Assembly: GCA_017416145.1 (NCBI GenBank)
Contig: JAFQDD010000001.1
Span: 62,001 to 126,000, forward strand
DNA: 64,000 nucleotides
Reading direction: 5' to 3'
Source of the DNA: Spirochaetaceae bacterium
GTDB lineage: Bacteria; Spirochaetota; Spirochaetia; Treponematales; Treponemataceae
Positions 18,064-27,311 of the stretch are shown piece after piece (positions within the stretch are counted from its first letter, which is position 1; each line of letters begins with the position of its first letter). The notes below the pieces were generated by a model. The model did no database searches and had not been told where the DNA came from. It saw only the letters and a list, made by a program, of their open reading frames with translations. The translations under genes were made by a program, and so were the position numbers.

Positions 18064-19398
18064 TTAGCCTTCAAAAGTGTCTGGAATTGTTCCCATTGCC
18101 TTCAATTCATTTAACTCATTTGTAATACTTACGATTTTTTGAGTTTGAGTACGTAATCGCTGAGCCAACAATTTTGAAAGGAAAATTCCGTAGTGTGGAT
18201 TTTTGCGAATCAAATTCAAAAATGCGTTTTTTGGAATCCTAATAAGTTTACCATCACCAATTGAAAGCACAGTTGCAGACCGACTATCATTTAGCAAAAA
18301 TGCCATTTCTCCGATAAACATATCAGCTGGAGTTAAAACCGATACAAGTTTTTTTCCAGAATAAACAGCAAATCGTCCACTTACAATAAAATACAAATCA
18401 TTAGTTGGTTCATTTTCACGGCAAACCACTTGTTTGTCAGTAAATTCCATAGTGGAAAATGGCACCATAATTCCAGGAATAGAGTTTGCAGCATCTTTTA
18501 GATTTTTTACTTCAAAAGTAACTTCATTGCCAATATCATTGTAAGAAAGATTTGAAACCATTTCCTTTGAAATCAAAATACCACGACCGTGCATTTCTTC
18601 ATCTTCTTCCAAATGACTTGTCATTATATTTTTCCAATCAAAACCATTTCCTTCATCTCTAATAACAAATTTTGATTTTGTTTTTCCAATGGCGTATGCA
18701 ATATGAATCTTTCTATTGGCAATTTCTGGATCCTTATTTTTTTCCTCAATCAAGGACAAAATATTTCCACCATTCATAAGCCAATTTGTTTTTTCGTCAT
18801 AAGTAATATTACAATTTCCGTGTTCTAAAGCGTTGGTCAAAAGTTCCATCAAAGCTGTTTGAAGATTGTATCGCTCATCATCTGTAATTCGGTTTGTACT
18901 ATACAAATACCCCACTAAAAAAGTTGTATAAATCCTAAAATCCATTGGGTCATTTCCACAAACGAAGGAACCAGTTTCATGACCACCTAAAGTATCTTGC
19001 ATTCCCCGATTAAATAAAAAGTGCTGATTTGCCCACAAAATTCGTAGCAACCGAGTAAAGTTTTCTGTAAAATTGTACTCAGTTTGAACAATCAAAATAT
19101 TAGGATCCTTTGTAGCTTCAATTTCCTGAACTTGAATAGGATTCTTTACAACGGCTACAATCCCACCATTATGAAGCCAAGGGTCAGCAGAAATTGTAGC
19201 AATTATACGATGTGAATCAATATCAACTGATGTAAAATCTAAAACCTTAATTTCAGGAAGCTCATAATCAATAAAACCTAAGGCTTCATCTGTATCCGAA
19301 AAAAAAGCAGGATCAAAATATGAAGAATATTTATCACAAGCATTTTTTACCGCATCAATAACCTTTTTGTTTGTGGATGCAACAAGTATTTTTTTCAT
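18064..19398 (-). CDS. Receiver-like / GHKL ATPase / cyclic-nucleotide-binding fusion protein
   Basis: This 444-residue protein has three regions. Residues 1-115 resemble a degenerate receiver (MKKILVASTN start, no clear phospho-Asp). Residues about 140-310 form a GHKL/RsbW-type ATPase with N-box ELLTNALEHGN near 190, DEGNGFDW near 255 and HGRGI near 275. Residues about 320-425 form a cNMP-binding domain with GEMAFLLNDSRSATV. No kinase dimerisation His is visible, so it may be an anti-sigma-like or switch kinase sensing a cyclic nucleotide. It has a normal leader with GAGGAAAGAG and an extended -10 TGATATAAT further upstream. It is probably co-transcribed with the NFACT gene and is divergent from another GHKL fusion. 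Confidence 0.8.
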   Translation of the reverse strand: MKKILVASTNKKVIDAVKNACDKYSSYFDPAFFSDTDEALGFIDYELPEIKVLDFTSVDIDSHRIIATISADPWLHNGGIVAVVKNPIQVQEIEATKDPNILIVQTEYNFTENFTRLLRILWANQHFLFNRGMQDTLGGHETGSFVCGNDPMDFRIYTTFLVGYLYSTNRITDDERYNLQTALMELLTNALEHGNCNITYDEKTNWLMNGGNILSLIEEKNKDPEIANRKIHIAYAIGKTKSKFVIRDEGNGFDWKNIMTSHLEEDEEMHGRGILISKEMVSNLSYNDIGNEVTFEVKNLKDAANSIPGIMVPFSTMEFTDKQVVCRENEPTNDLYFIVSGRFAVYSGKKLVSVLTPADMFIGEMAFLLNDSRSATVLSIGDGKLIRIPKNAFLNLIRKNPHYGIFLSKLLAQRLRTQTQKIVSITNELNELKAMGTIPDTFEG

Positions 19399-19513
19399 AA
19401 ATTCTCTTTCCTCGACATTGATTTTTTATAATTATATCACCTTTTTTCTTTTTTTCATAAGATTTTCTGTTTTATTTAAGTATATTTTATTTTTAATTTT
19501 TATATATTTGTGA

Positions 19514-19527
19514 TATAATAGTTTGTA
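19514..19527 (+). promoter_or_regulatory. Extended -10 next to the HDOD gene
   Basis: TGATATAAT (TATAAT 19514-19519) lies eight bases before the ATG at 19528. No ribosome binding site fits, which suggests a leaderless mRNA. Confidence 0.6.
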
Positions 19528-21015
19528 ATGAGAGACGACAAACGTGTAAACATTGATGTGACAAAAATCCGTAAAGCTATCCAATCAGGGATTCCTCTTT
19601 CAATTACAACTTATACATTACCTCACGAAATGGAAGTTTATATGGGGGATGTTTTAACAGCTTTTCTGTCAGAACTAAACCAATCATCAATGGTGGAATT
19701 TCTCACTTATTCTCTAAATGAACTTGTTACCAATGCAAAAAAAGCCAACACAAAACGAGTTTATTTTGCTGAAAAACAACTAAATATAAATGATTTAAAC
19801 GACTACAATCAAGGAATGGTTAATTTTAAACAGGAAACCCTTGATAATATCAATCATTATCTTGAAATTCAAAAAGCAAAAGGTCTTTATGTAAAATTGA
19901 TTTTACAAGCTCGACCAAACGAAATTAAAATCGAAGTTAGAAATAACTCAGAATTAACAGCATTTGAATACAAGCGAATCCACGACAAAATCGAAAAAGC
20001 TCACCAATATTCTTCCATTGAGGAAGCCTTTTCCCAAGTTTTAGACGAAACAGAAGGTGCTGGACTTGGACTTATTATTATGATTTTGATGTTACGAAAA
20101 ATTGGGTTAGACGACGATAATTACCAAGTATTGTGCGAAAATGGCGAAACAATCAACAGAATCATTATACCAACCAATAAAGAATTAAAAGAAAATCTTG
20201 ATACATTATCAAATCAATTAGTTTCAATGATTGATAGTTTACCGCAATTCCCAGAAAATATCGCACAAATTAACTCCTTACTAAATGATGATAATGTTAA
20301 ACTTTCTGAAATTGCGACTCTCATTTCCAGCGATGTTGCTTTATCAGCAGACTTGCTAAAAATTGTAAATTCAGCTGCTTTTTCTTTGCAAAATTCTTGT
20401 CATAGTATTCCAGATGCAGTGAAATTTGTAGGTACTCGTGGAATAAAAAACTTGCTATTTTCTTTGGGTTCTATACAAAATCTCGGTTCTTCTAGTTCTG
20501 AACAAAAAAAACTTTGGGATCACTCTTACAAGGTAGCTTTTTATTCATACAATATTGCAAAAAATTTCTTTGCTAATGATAAATTAGTTGTAGAAGATTC
20601 CTATGTTTGTGGACTACTTCACGATATGGGGAAACTAATTTTTGATGTTGCTCACCCAAAAATTCTTGAAGAATTTGAAAAATCTCTTCAAGAAAAGGCT
20701 ATAAGTTCCATTGTTTTGGAAAAAATTACAGCTGGACAAAATCACGCAGAAATCGGTGGTTTAATCGCAAAAAAATGGAATTTTCCAGAAGTAGTTACCC
20801 TCACAATTCAATATCACCACTACCCAGAAGCAGCACCTACAGAAATAAAAAAACTTGCCACAGTAGTTTACTTTGCCAATATGTTAGCAAATTACCAAGA
20901 GCAAATCGTAGAATATTATCAGTTTAATCAAAGTGTATTATCTATTTTTGGAATAGAAACTGAAAATCAACTAAAATCAATTTCAGACAAATTGAACAAG
21001 GTCTTTAACAGTTAA
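19528..21015 (+). CDS. GHKL ATPase-like / HDOD domain signalling protein
   Basis: This 495-residue cytoplasmic protein has a GHKL-ATPase-like N-terminal half, with N-box NELVTNAKKAN near 66 and Gly box GAGLGL near 176. An HDOD domain follows (about 235-440), starting MIDSLPQFPENI and including SDVALSADLLKIVNSAAF and HDMGK. HDOD domains are degenerate HD domains found in bacterial signalling and are not expected to be phosphodiesterases, although HDMGK resembles a true HD pair. It is transcribed away from another GHKL fusion with 129 bp between them, so the two may form a signalling pair. The function is otherwise unknown. Confidence 0.78.
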   Translation: MRDDKRVNIDVTKIRKAIQSGIPLSITTYTLPHEMEVYMGDVLTAFLSELNQSSMVEFLTYSLNELVTNAKKANTKRVYFAEKQLNINDLNDYNQGMVNFKQETLDNINHYLEIQKAKGLYVKLILQARPNEIKIEVRNNSELTAFEYKRIHDKIEKAHQYSSIEEAFSQVLDETEGAGLGLIIMILMLRKIGLDDDNYQVLCENGETINRIIIPTNKELKENLDTLSNQLVSMIDSLPQFPENIAQINSLLNDDNVKLSEIATLISSDVALSADLLKIVNSAAFSLQNSCHSIPDAVKFVGTRGIKNLLFSLGSIQNLGSSSSEQKKLWDHSYKVAFYSYNIAKNFFANDKLVVEDSYVCGLLHDMGKLIFDVAHPKILEEFEKSLQEKAISSIVLEKITAGQNHAEIGGLIAKKWNFPEVVTLTIQYHHYPEAAPTEIKKLATVVYFANMLANYQEQIVEYYQFNQSVLSIFGIETENQLKSISDKLNKVFNS

Positions 21016-21017
21016 CC

Positions 21018-21842
21018 TTAGCTTAATATTGAACTTGTCCATCGTTCCATCAAAATGCCAAAAGCAACACCTACGTTCAAAGAGGCTTTTACTCCAGTCA
21101 TTGGAATTGTTACAGTCCCTGCCTTTGCCATAGCAAGAGCATCAGGACTTACTCCCAATTCTTCTGAACCAATAACAACAATCCCTTTTTTGGGGAAATC
21201 AAAGTTTCTAATATCAGTTCCACCAGTTTCCAAAGCAAAAATCGGCAAGTCTTTTGGTAAATCTTCTAATGCAACTCTCTCATAGGGAATAACCTCATCA
21301 CAACCCATAGCCGAGCGAACTGCCCGAGGATGTTCTGGATTTGTACAACCCGGAGATAAAAAAACTTTTTCAGCCCCAAAAGCTTCTGCCGTTCTAAAAA
21401 TGGAGCCTAAATTAAAAGGAGAGCGAATATCCTCTGCATAAACATAAAGTCCTGGATAAAAACATCTTTCCTTTACAATTCCATTTTTTGCATCTTCCGA
21501 AACTTGATGAGGAGCAATAATTAAATCCCATTCCGCTGGAAAAGTTCCCAAAATTTTTAGTAAAGCATTTCGACCAAGGTTACAAGCTCGTAATTCATCA
21601 AAAGGCTTTTGGGCAAGTAAAGTTTCCAGTTGATTTTTATCTTGCTCTGGCAAAGCAGGGTCTTTTAGCAAAACTTGAACAACTTTTTTTGTGTATTCCT
21701 CTCTCTTCATTGAAGGGAAACTGTATTCGTGTCCTTTTTCTGCAATCCCTGCAATATCTCGTTCCAAAGCCCCAAAAGTTAGAGCTAATTTTCGGCGTCG
21801 TTGTCCGCCATCAAGTTGCCATAGTTTATTTGGTTCTATCAT
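21018..21842 (-). CDS. SpoU/TrmH-family RNA 2'-O-methyltransferase
   Basis: This 274-residue enzyme has an N-terminal alpha-helical region (1-120) and a C-terminal SPOUT knot. Motif 1 is DIRSPFNLGSIFRTAEAFGA near 140, motif 2 VVIGSEELGVS near 220, and motif 3 VTIPMTGVKASLNVGVAFGI near 250. It uses AdoMet to methylate a ribose in rRNA or tRNA; the target cannot be read from sequence. The start ATG overlaps the stop of the upstream alcohol dehydrogenase (TAATG), which suggests translational coupling. It converges with the HDOD gene, with only two bases between the stops. Confidence 0.88.
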   Translation of the reverse strand: MIEPNKLWQLDGGQRRRKLALTFGALERDIAGIAEKGHEYSFPSMKREEYTKKVVQVLLKDPALPEQDKNQLETLLAQKPFDELRACNLGRNALLKILGTFPAEWDLIIAPHQVSEDAKNGIVKERCFYPGLYVYAEDIRSPFNLGSIFRTAEAFGAEKVFLSPGCTNPEHPRAVRSAMGCDEVIPYERVALEDLPKDLPIFALETGGTDIRNFDFPKKGIVVIGSEELGVSPDALAMAKAGTVTIPMTGVKASLNVGVAFGILMERWTSSILS

Positions 21843-22990
21843 TAGTAAGCCTGTTTTATTAAATCGAATAAATCATCTGCTGTCATTGACCGTGGCATAG
21901 AATTTATCAAATCTAGATTTCCAGCATCTTCGGCAGCAAGGGAAAGTTGCTCAATACTTACAGACAAATCTTTTAGACGAGTTGGAAGATTTGCACTTGC
22001 CAAGCGATTTCTAATATTTTCTGCCAAAGAGGCAACCGCCACATCATCACTAGTTGCTTCTGTTGCAATTCGTAAAATTCTTGCAACTTTTGCCAATTTT
22101 TCCGTTTTATATTTTGCTGCATCCTCAATAATATACGGAAATAAAATCGAAGTTACAATCGAGTGAGAAATCTTAAATCGTGCATTGATAGCCAAAGCCA
22201 ACAAATTAGCAGCTCCGGGGAAAGCCACACCACAAGCAATAGATGTCATACATCCGCCTTCTGCAAAAAACAATTCTGGAGAAGTTGCAGAGGACAAAGT
22301 TGGAGCCCCGTCCAAACTGGAGATAATCAATTCCATAGCTTTTTCAGCCATAGTGTCTGAAAAAAAGTTTGATTTTTGAGAAATATAACTTTCTACCGCC
22401 ATACACAAAGTTTCCAAAGTTACAGAAGCTGTTTGGTTATCAGTAAGGCTTACAGACAAATTTGGATCAAATATCGTAAGTTTTGTAATATTATTTTGGA
22501 TTTTGAGAGTTTTTAGCTGTCTACTTCGTGCGTCGATAATAGGAGTTTTATCAGAAAACAAAAAAATATCTCGCATTGTAGTTGGAACACAAATCAAAGG
22601 AATCGCTCCAGCTGTTGGCACAGAACCATCTACAAAATCATATAAATTTGGAGCTTCGTTGTATAAAGCAGACACAACCCTACCAATATTTGTGGTTTTT
22701 GTGCCACCGATTGCAATTATTCCGTGAATATGCGCCTCTTTTGCAAGTTTCAGAGCATTTTCGATTACACTTGTATCCGGAGCATTTGGTATTTCATCAA
22801 AAACAAAAAAATCAACCTTTCTGTCAGTTAAAGATTGTTTGATTTTGGCTGCAATACCACATTCTGTTAATATTGGATCCATCAAAACCATAAATTTTGT
22901 TCCCCATTCCTGAACAAACTGTCCAAGTCGTGAAGCAGAATAGGATCCTAAAATAATATTTGGTGATATTCTAAATATAAAATCGGCCAT
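21842..22990 (-). CDS. Iron-containing alcohol dehydrogenase family protein
   Basis: This 382-residue protein belongs to the Fe-ADH / glycerol dehydrogenase fold. The N-terminal nucleotide-binding region has the pattern GTKTTNIGRVVSALYN near 94, where classical members have Gly-Gly-Gly-Ser. The metal region near 190-275 is divergent: the usual Asp-x3-His...His...His set is not obvious (SHSIVTSILFPYII near 268 has one). The start at 22990 has GAGAGG upstream; an in-frame ATG 48 bp earlier would overlap the preceding terminator. It is coupled to the SpoU gene. Activity and substrate are uncertain. Confidence 0.8.
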   Translation of the reverse strand: MADFIFRISPNIILGSYSASRLGQFVQEWGTKFMVLMDPILTECGIAAKIKQSLTDRKVDFFVFDEIPNAPDTSVIENALKLAKEAHIHGIIAIGGTKTTNIGRVVSALYNEAPNLYDFVDGSVPTAGAIPLICVPTTMRDIFLFSDKTPIIDARSRQLKTLKIQNNITKLTIFDPNLSVSLTDNQTASVTLETLCMAVESYISQKSNFFSDTMAEKAMELIISSLDGAPTLSSATSPELFFAEGGCMTSIACGVAFPGAANLLALAINARFKISHSIVTSILFPYIIEDAAKYKTEKLAKVARILRIATEATSDDVAVASLAENIRNRLASANLPTRLKDLSVSIEQLSLAAEDAGNLDLINSMPRSMTADDLFDLIKQAY

Positions 22991-23015
22991 CAGTAAACCT
23001 CTCTTTGTTTTTAAG

Positions 23016-23052
23016 CAAAAAAAAAGGCGAGAACCCAAGAGTTCCGCCTTTT
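23016..23052 (-). terminator. Terminator between flgM and the alcohol dehydrogenase
   Basis: On the minus strand AAGGCGGAAC pairs with GTTC-T-CGCCTT (one bulge), followed by nine T. It should end the rsmI-flgM transcript. Confidence 0.75.
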
Positions 23053-23144
23053 GCCAAATTCAGTTAATTTTGGAACATTTTTAAAATGTCATTAACCGTT
23101 GTTAAGGTTTCGTAAAATCGCAAAACCCCAATCTCAGCCCGATA

Positions 23145-23432
23145 TTAGATACCGAAGCTTTCCATTATTTTATCTGCAGTAGATTCAAGAACTGCAGCAT
23201 TTAGATAATTTGGATCTTTGATTTTTTCCTTAATTTGCTCAACTAAATCTGTTCTAACATCTGGAGTTTCTTTAGCGATTTCTGACAAGTAATAAACCTC
23301 AGCCATTTCTCTTGCTTCGTCAGAGATGCTAATTGTATCTGCTTGTGGAGCGACATTAGATTTTACAGCTGCTTTTTGAGTAGTCTTAATGTTGTCAAGA
23401 GGATTTAGCCCTCCAAGTCTGTTTATTGTCAT
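23145..23432 (-). CDS. flgM: Anti-sigma-28 factor FlgM
   Basis: This 95-residue protein has a disordered N-terminus (MTINRLGGLNPLDNIKTTQK) and the FlgM C-terminal half, with DTISISDEAREMAEVYYLSE, then DVRTDLVEQIKEKIKD and a final helix ADKIMESFGI. FlgM binds FliA and holds back late flagellar genes until export. AAGGCAGG precedes the start. It follows rsmI by 17 bp and is closed by a terminator. No other flagellar gene is nearby. Confidence 0.85.
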   Translation of the reverse strand: MTINRLGGLNPLDNIKTTQKAAVKSNVAPQADTISISDEAREMAEVYYLSEIAKETPDVRTDLVEQIKEKIKDPNYLNAAVLESTADKIMESFGI

Positions 23433-23449
23433 ATTTGACCTGCCTTACT

Positions 23450-24157
23450 TTAAGTATCGGATGTTTCTTCTAAAACTTGAGCATTTTTATTTCCAGCAAC
23501 AAAAATTGCAAACTCTCCAAGGATTTTTGATCGACTAGAGAAATTTTCCAAAACTTCTGCTGCGGAACCCTCCACAATTTCTTCATGTAGTTTTGTTAGC
23601 TCACGACCAACAACTACATTTCGCCCACTTTCAATGTCGGCAATATCTTGCAAAAGTTTAACAATTCTGTATGGAGATTCGTACAAAACGAAAGCCCAAC
23701 CAGTTGCAAGTAATTCTCGAAGTCTACTACGCCTTCTACCAGGTTTTGGAGAAAGGAAACCTTCAAAAACAATGGTCTTTCCACCAGGTCCTGCAACGCT
23801 AATCAAAGTAGCAAAAGCAGACGCACCAGGAAGGGGAACCACAGTATGACCAGCTTCTCTAACCCGCTTCACAAGAACAGCTCCAGGGTCACTAATGCCA
23901 GGAGTTCCTGCATCACTTGCAAAAGCAACTGTTTTTCCTTCATCTAAAAGAGCTATAACCTTTTTAGATGCTTCTTCTTCATTTTGAGCACGACAAGAAA
24001 TCAAAGGTTTCCGGATTTCAAAATGAGTTAAAAGTTGCAATGTGTGCCGAGTATCTTCTGCGGCAATTACATCTACAGTTTTAAATGTTTCTAAAACGCG
24101 GACTGTAATATCACCTAAGTTTCCAATAGGTGTTGCCGCAATATACAAAGTTGACAC
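23450..24157 (-). CDS. rsmI: 16S rRNA (cytidine(1402)-2'-O)-methyltransferase
   Basis: RsmI methylates C1402 in the ribosomal P site with AdoMet. The 235-residue protein shows the family motifs LYIAATPIGNLGD at the N-terminus, IAAEDTRHT near 34, SDAGTPGISDPG near 80 and PLPGASAFATLISVAG near 113. The initiator is GTG at 24157, reading GTG-TCA-ACT, with a TATACT box six bases before it and no ribosome binding site. It is slightly shorter than E. coli RsmI (286) and lacks the C-terminal extension. It is in an operon with flgM. Confidence 0.93.
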   Translation of the reverse strand: MSTLYIAATPIGNLGDITVRVLETFKTVDVIAAEDTRHTLQLLTHFEIRKPLISCRAQNEEEASKKVIALLDEGKTVAFASDAGTPGISDPGAVLVKRVREAGHTVVPLPGASAFATLISVAGPGGKTIVFEGFLSPKPGRRRSRLRELLATGWAFVLYESPYRIVKLLQDIADIESGRNVVVGRELTKLHEEIVEGSAAEVLENFSSRSKILGEFAIFVAGNKNAQVLEETSDT

Positions 24158-24219
24158 ACTATAAGTATAATAGAAAAAACAAAATATTACTAGTTATTTT
24201 TTTATTTTGTTACAATTTA

Positions 24220-25452
24220 TTATTTTCTTCTGTCTGTTACATTATCAGGAGTGATAATTGTATCAATTAGAATGTTTTTTTTGGTAGCTAAATCATTTAC
24301 CAAATCAAAAGTACATTTTACAGTAGTTCCCCTTGGTTTGGCATGAGGTTCTGCATCACCAATTAAAATCACTTTCTTTTGGGAATCACTAGCCCAATCA
24401 AAATAGGAAATCGCACCGTACAAAGCTTCGTAAACAGCCTCTGGAATATCTCCACCTTCTCTACCATTTATCGAAAAAGAGTTTAACTGGCTTACAAATT
24501 TTTCCAAATCAGATGTAAACTCAAAAACTTTTATTGGAAGACCATTGAAACGGAAAGAATCCACATAATCACGATACAAAACCAAACCATAGCGAATACT
24601 TCCGCATTGTTTTGCAGCTTCCCGTAACTCAGGAATCAATTTTGCACGTAAAATATCAATATCATCCTTCATACTTCCAGTTGCGTCGATACAAAAAACC
24701 ACATCGATTTTGTCCTTTGGATTTATTGCATTAAAACTTTCCATGATGTCAGCAATTATTGACTCTGGTCCTGAAGAATAAATCAGTTTTCCCCCATTTT
24801 CCTTTGCAATATTGTCAAAAGCGTAGGTTGCTGTAGGATTATAAGAATCTGTTAAAATGATTTTTTTCTCCACAACAGGAGGATTTTCTGTTTTTATCTG
24901 CTTAATTTCAAAATTAAACATAAAAGGATTGTCAGCAAAACTTCCTGTGTAATCTGCATAAGGCTTTTCAAAAGAACGAATATTGATAAAAGTTCCCTTT
25001 TCTACAGGAATCTTCCCATTTCGAGTCCAAGGATAACCGTAAGAAAGTTCTTCTGGAATATAAATATGAAATGCCTCGCCAAATTTACTGTCTTTTTCTG
25101 GTGTTGAATCAATTAAACTATACTTTGCGTATTCGCTGTTTAAGAATTCACCGTTTAAGATTCGCTTTTCATCACCATTTATAGGATTGTAATTTTCTGC
25201 TCGATAAGCATAATTTGCTTCTTGGCCAGTTGGATCTTTTGTAGTTTCAACTAAAATTACAGAGTTAATATTTGGTTTTTTCCGAATATACAAGTGATAT
25301 CCAGCTTCAGAATCCTTTTCTAGTCGAATATCACCTTGTTCTATGACCAAATCTAAAGCATCATTTTCTGCAAACAAAGTTGATAAACAGAACATCAAGC
25401 CTAAAATTCCCACTAATTTTTTCTTCAAAGTTAATAAACATTTTTCTCTCAT
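24220..25452 (-). CDS. Secreted von Willebrand factor A domain protein
   Basis: This 410-residue protein has an N-terminal signal sequence (hydrophobic segment about 11-28, probable cut after LFA), a beta-rich region to about 215, then a VWA domain. The MIDAS motif DATGSM is near residue 257, with further metal-site residues in GREGGDIPEA near 330. VWA domains bind ligands through a metal ion, so an envelope or periplasmic adhesion/assembly role is likely. TATAAT lies about 14 bases before the ATG, leaving a very short leader. It is transcribed alone; the gap to rsmI is 62 bp. Confidence 0.82.
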   Translation of the reverse strand: MREKCLLTLKKKLVGILGLMFCLSTLFAENDALDLVIEQGDIRLEKDSEAGYHLYIRKKPNINSVILVETTKDPTGQEANYAYRAENYNPINGDEKRILNGEFLNSEYAKYSLIDSTPEKDSKFGEAFHIYIPEELSYGYPWTRNGKIPVEKGTFINIRSFEKPYADYTGSFADNPFMFNFEIKQIKTENPPVVEKKIILTDSYNPTATYAFDNIAKENGGKLIYSSGPESIIADIMESFNAINPKDKIDVVFCIDATGSMKDDIDILRAKLIPELREAAKQCGSIRYGLVLYRDYVDSFRFNGLPIKVFEFTSDLEKFVSQLNSFSINGREGGDIPEAVYEALYGAISYFDWASDSQKKVILIGDAEPHAKPRGTTVKCTFDLVNDLATKKNILIDTIITPDNVTDRRK

Positions 25453-25529
25453 AAATTTATTATCGGATTATATTAAATTTTACCATATTATTTTTTTTAA
25501 TTTTGTGATATAATGTCTTTGGTGAATTT

Positions 25530-26618
25530 ATGGAAAAAGAATGCAACATTGAATTTCAAACCGTAGATATTGAAGAATTCTACGACAAAGACGAACTAAA
25601 CAAAGACGAATTCTCTACAAATCTTGTTGTTCTTACAGAAAAAGAACAAATTTTGGTTAATACTCTTTTTGACAGGTTAAAATCAATTTCTCCAGAAAGT
25701 CTAGAAGTTTTTGCCAATCGAGTGGCCGACTTAGAGCGACTTACAAAAAATATCGCCCACTTCCCATCCTTGCTAGAAAGACAAGTCGTTGCTGCGGAAA
25801 TCAGAACCGAACAAACTTTAATCGAATCTTTGTTGGCAAATCGTGGCGGCGATAAAATGTTACATCTTCCTTCAAAAGCAATTCTTGGAAAAGGATTTAT
25901 CGTAGCAAAGTTTCACGTTTTTATGTCAATGTGCAAAATCGCTTTAGAATGCGGTTTCCCAAAAAATGAAGTTGCAGAATATCAAAAAGCAACTCTTTCC
26001 CTAATGTTCACAATTATGGCCGAAGATGTTTATCTAAGTATGCTTGATAATGTTTCTATTCCAATTGATTTACGACAACAAGTTGCTTATTCCCTAATTA
26101 TTCTTTGGGAACACAGAAGTGACCAAAATGTTTCAGAGATGGCTCCAGTTTTGGAAGCTGTTTGGTCAGCACGAAAAAAACTTGCTCCTGTTTTTGGAAC
26201 AATGGTGGGTACAAGTGAATTACTACTTTTATCAATCGAAATGGACGACCAATGGTGCAAATTTATTTCAACCCAATTAGGCGACAAAGAAGTTTCTATG
26301 GCTTTGGAAGAATTTTTGTTTGGTCTTTCATACGAGGAAATCCAACGAGTAAAAGCCATTTTAAAAGATAAGGGAATAAGTGCCATAGGACGAGAAGAAG
26401 TTGCTGCATTCCTTGGAAAACCAAGTATCCACGAAGTAGGCGTTTCTTCTGAAGACCCTCGTCAGTTTTATTTAGATTATTCTCTACGCCGAGATAATGC
26501 TAGAGCTAGATTACGAATGGATTTACCAGGTCCACACACAACCCTTGAAGATCATTATATGCGGTTTATTATGGAAAAAAACAAGGAGAAACAATACAAC
26601 GATGCCTACGCAAAATAA
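25530..26618 (+). CDS. Conserved hypothetical protein, helical, upstream of HTH-cupin regulator
   Basis: I do not recognise this 362-residue protein. It is acidic at the N-terminus and otherwise predicted largely helical, with no signal peptide, transmembrane segment or Cys motif. Its last 17 bases overlap the start of an HTH-cupin regulator, so the two are translated as a unit and probably work together. TGATATAAT lies 15 bases before the ATG, giving a leader of about 8 nt. The protein includes a long amphipathic stretch near 40-110, and no catalytic motif was found. Confidence 0.75.
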   Translation: MEKECNIEFQTVDIEEFYDKDELNKDEFSTNLVVLTEKEQILVNTLFDRLKSISPESLEVFANRVADLERLTKNIAHFPSLLERQVVAAEIRTEQTLIESLLANRGGDKMLHLPSKAILGKGFIVAKFHVFMSMCKIALECGFPKNEVAEYQKATLSLMFTIMAEDVYLSMLDNVSIPIDLRQQVAYSLIILWEHRSDQNVSEMAPVLEAVWSARKKLAPVFGTMVGTSELLLLSIEMDDQWCKFISTQLGDKEVSMALEEFLFGLSYEEIQRVKAILKDKGISAIGREEVAAFLGKPSIHEVGVSSEDPRQFYLDYSLRRDNARARLRMDLPGPHTTLEDHYMRFIMEKNKEKQYNDAYAK

Positions 26619-27192
26619 ACAACAACCTTATAGATTTGGAGAAAAGCTCCGAACTGTTCGCGAAAAAAAAGGTTACACACTAAAAGTTGTTGCTCAAAAA
26701 GCAGGTGTTAGCGAAAGTCTTGTTTCTCAAATTGAACGAAACAGAGTTTCCCCAGCAATCGATACACTTCTCACTCTTGCAGACGTTTTAGATATAAATC
26801 TAGAATTTCTTTTTGAAGAATATCGCAGAGACAAACCTGTAAAAATCATTCGCAAAGATGAAAGACGAAAAGTCGAAGAAGAAGATGTTCTCTATCAAGA
26901 ACTTGCAAAACCTTCTGAAAATGATGGTGAACACGCCATCGAATGTTATTTGCTAACAATTCCACCAAAAAGTACAACCCACCGAGGTTCATACGGTCAC
27001 TTAGGAAGAGAATTCGGCTACATAATGGAAGGAAAAGCCACTTTCCAATACGAGTCCTCTGTTTACGAAATCGAAGCCGGAGACAGTATCTCTTTTTCAG
27101 CTTCCTCACCTCACGTTTTGATTAACAGCGGTGATACAGAATTGAAAGCGATTTGGGTTGTGACTCCACCACAAAGATTTAATATGCAATAA
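26602..27192 (+). CDS. XRE-family HTH regulator with C-terminal cupin domain
   Basis: This 196-residue regulator has a lambda-repressor-type HTH (about residues 12-68: KLRTVREKKGYTLKVVAQKA then SLVSQIERNRVSPAIDTL). A cupin-2 barrel follows (about 115-190) with His and Glu residues that could bind metal (THRGSYGHLGREFGYIMEGK). Such proteins sense small molecules and often control polyamine, amino-acid or sugar genes. The start is ATG 26602 with AAGGAG upstream; longer in-frame openings run inside the preceding gene. The target may be manA, which begins 120 bp downstream, but no operator was identified. Confidence 0.88.
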   Translation: MPTQNKQQPYRFGEKLRTVREKKGYTLKVVAQKAGVSESLVSQIERNRVSPAIDTLLTLADVLDINLEFLFEEYRRDKPVKIIRKDERRKVEEEDVLYQELAKPSENDGEHAIECYLLTIPPKSTTHRGSYGHLGREFGYIMEGKATFQYESSVYEIEAGDSISFSASSPHVLINSGDTELKAIWVVTPPQRFNMQ

Positions 27193-27311
27193 AAATCTAA
27201 TTTATTTTTATAAGTTGGATTTTTAACTTGAAAGAGAAAACGGTTTCCATTATTATATAGTTAATATTAGATTACAAAACAATCAAGTACTTTTTTGAAA
27301 TTGGAGGCATT

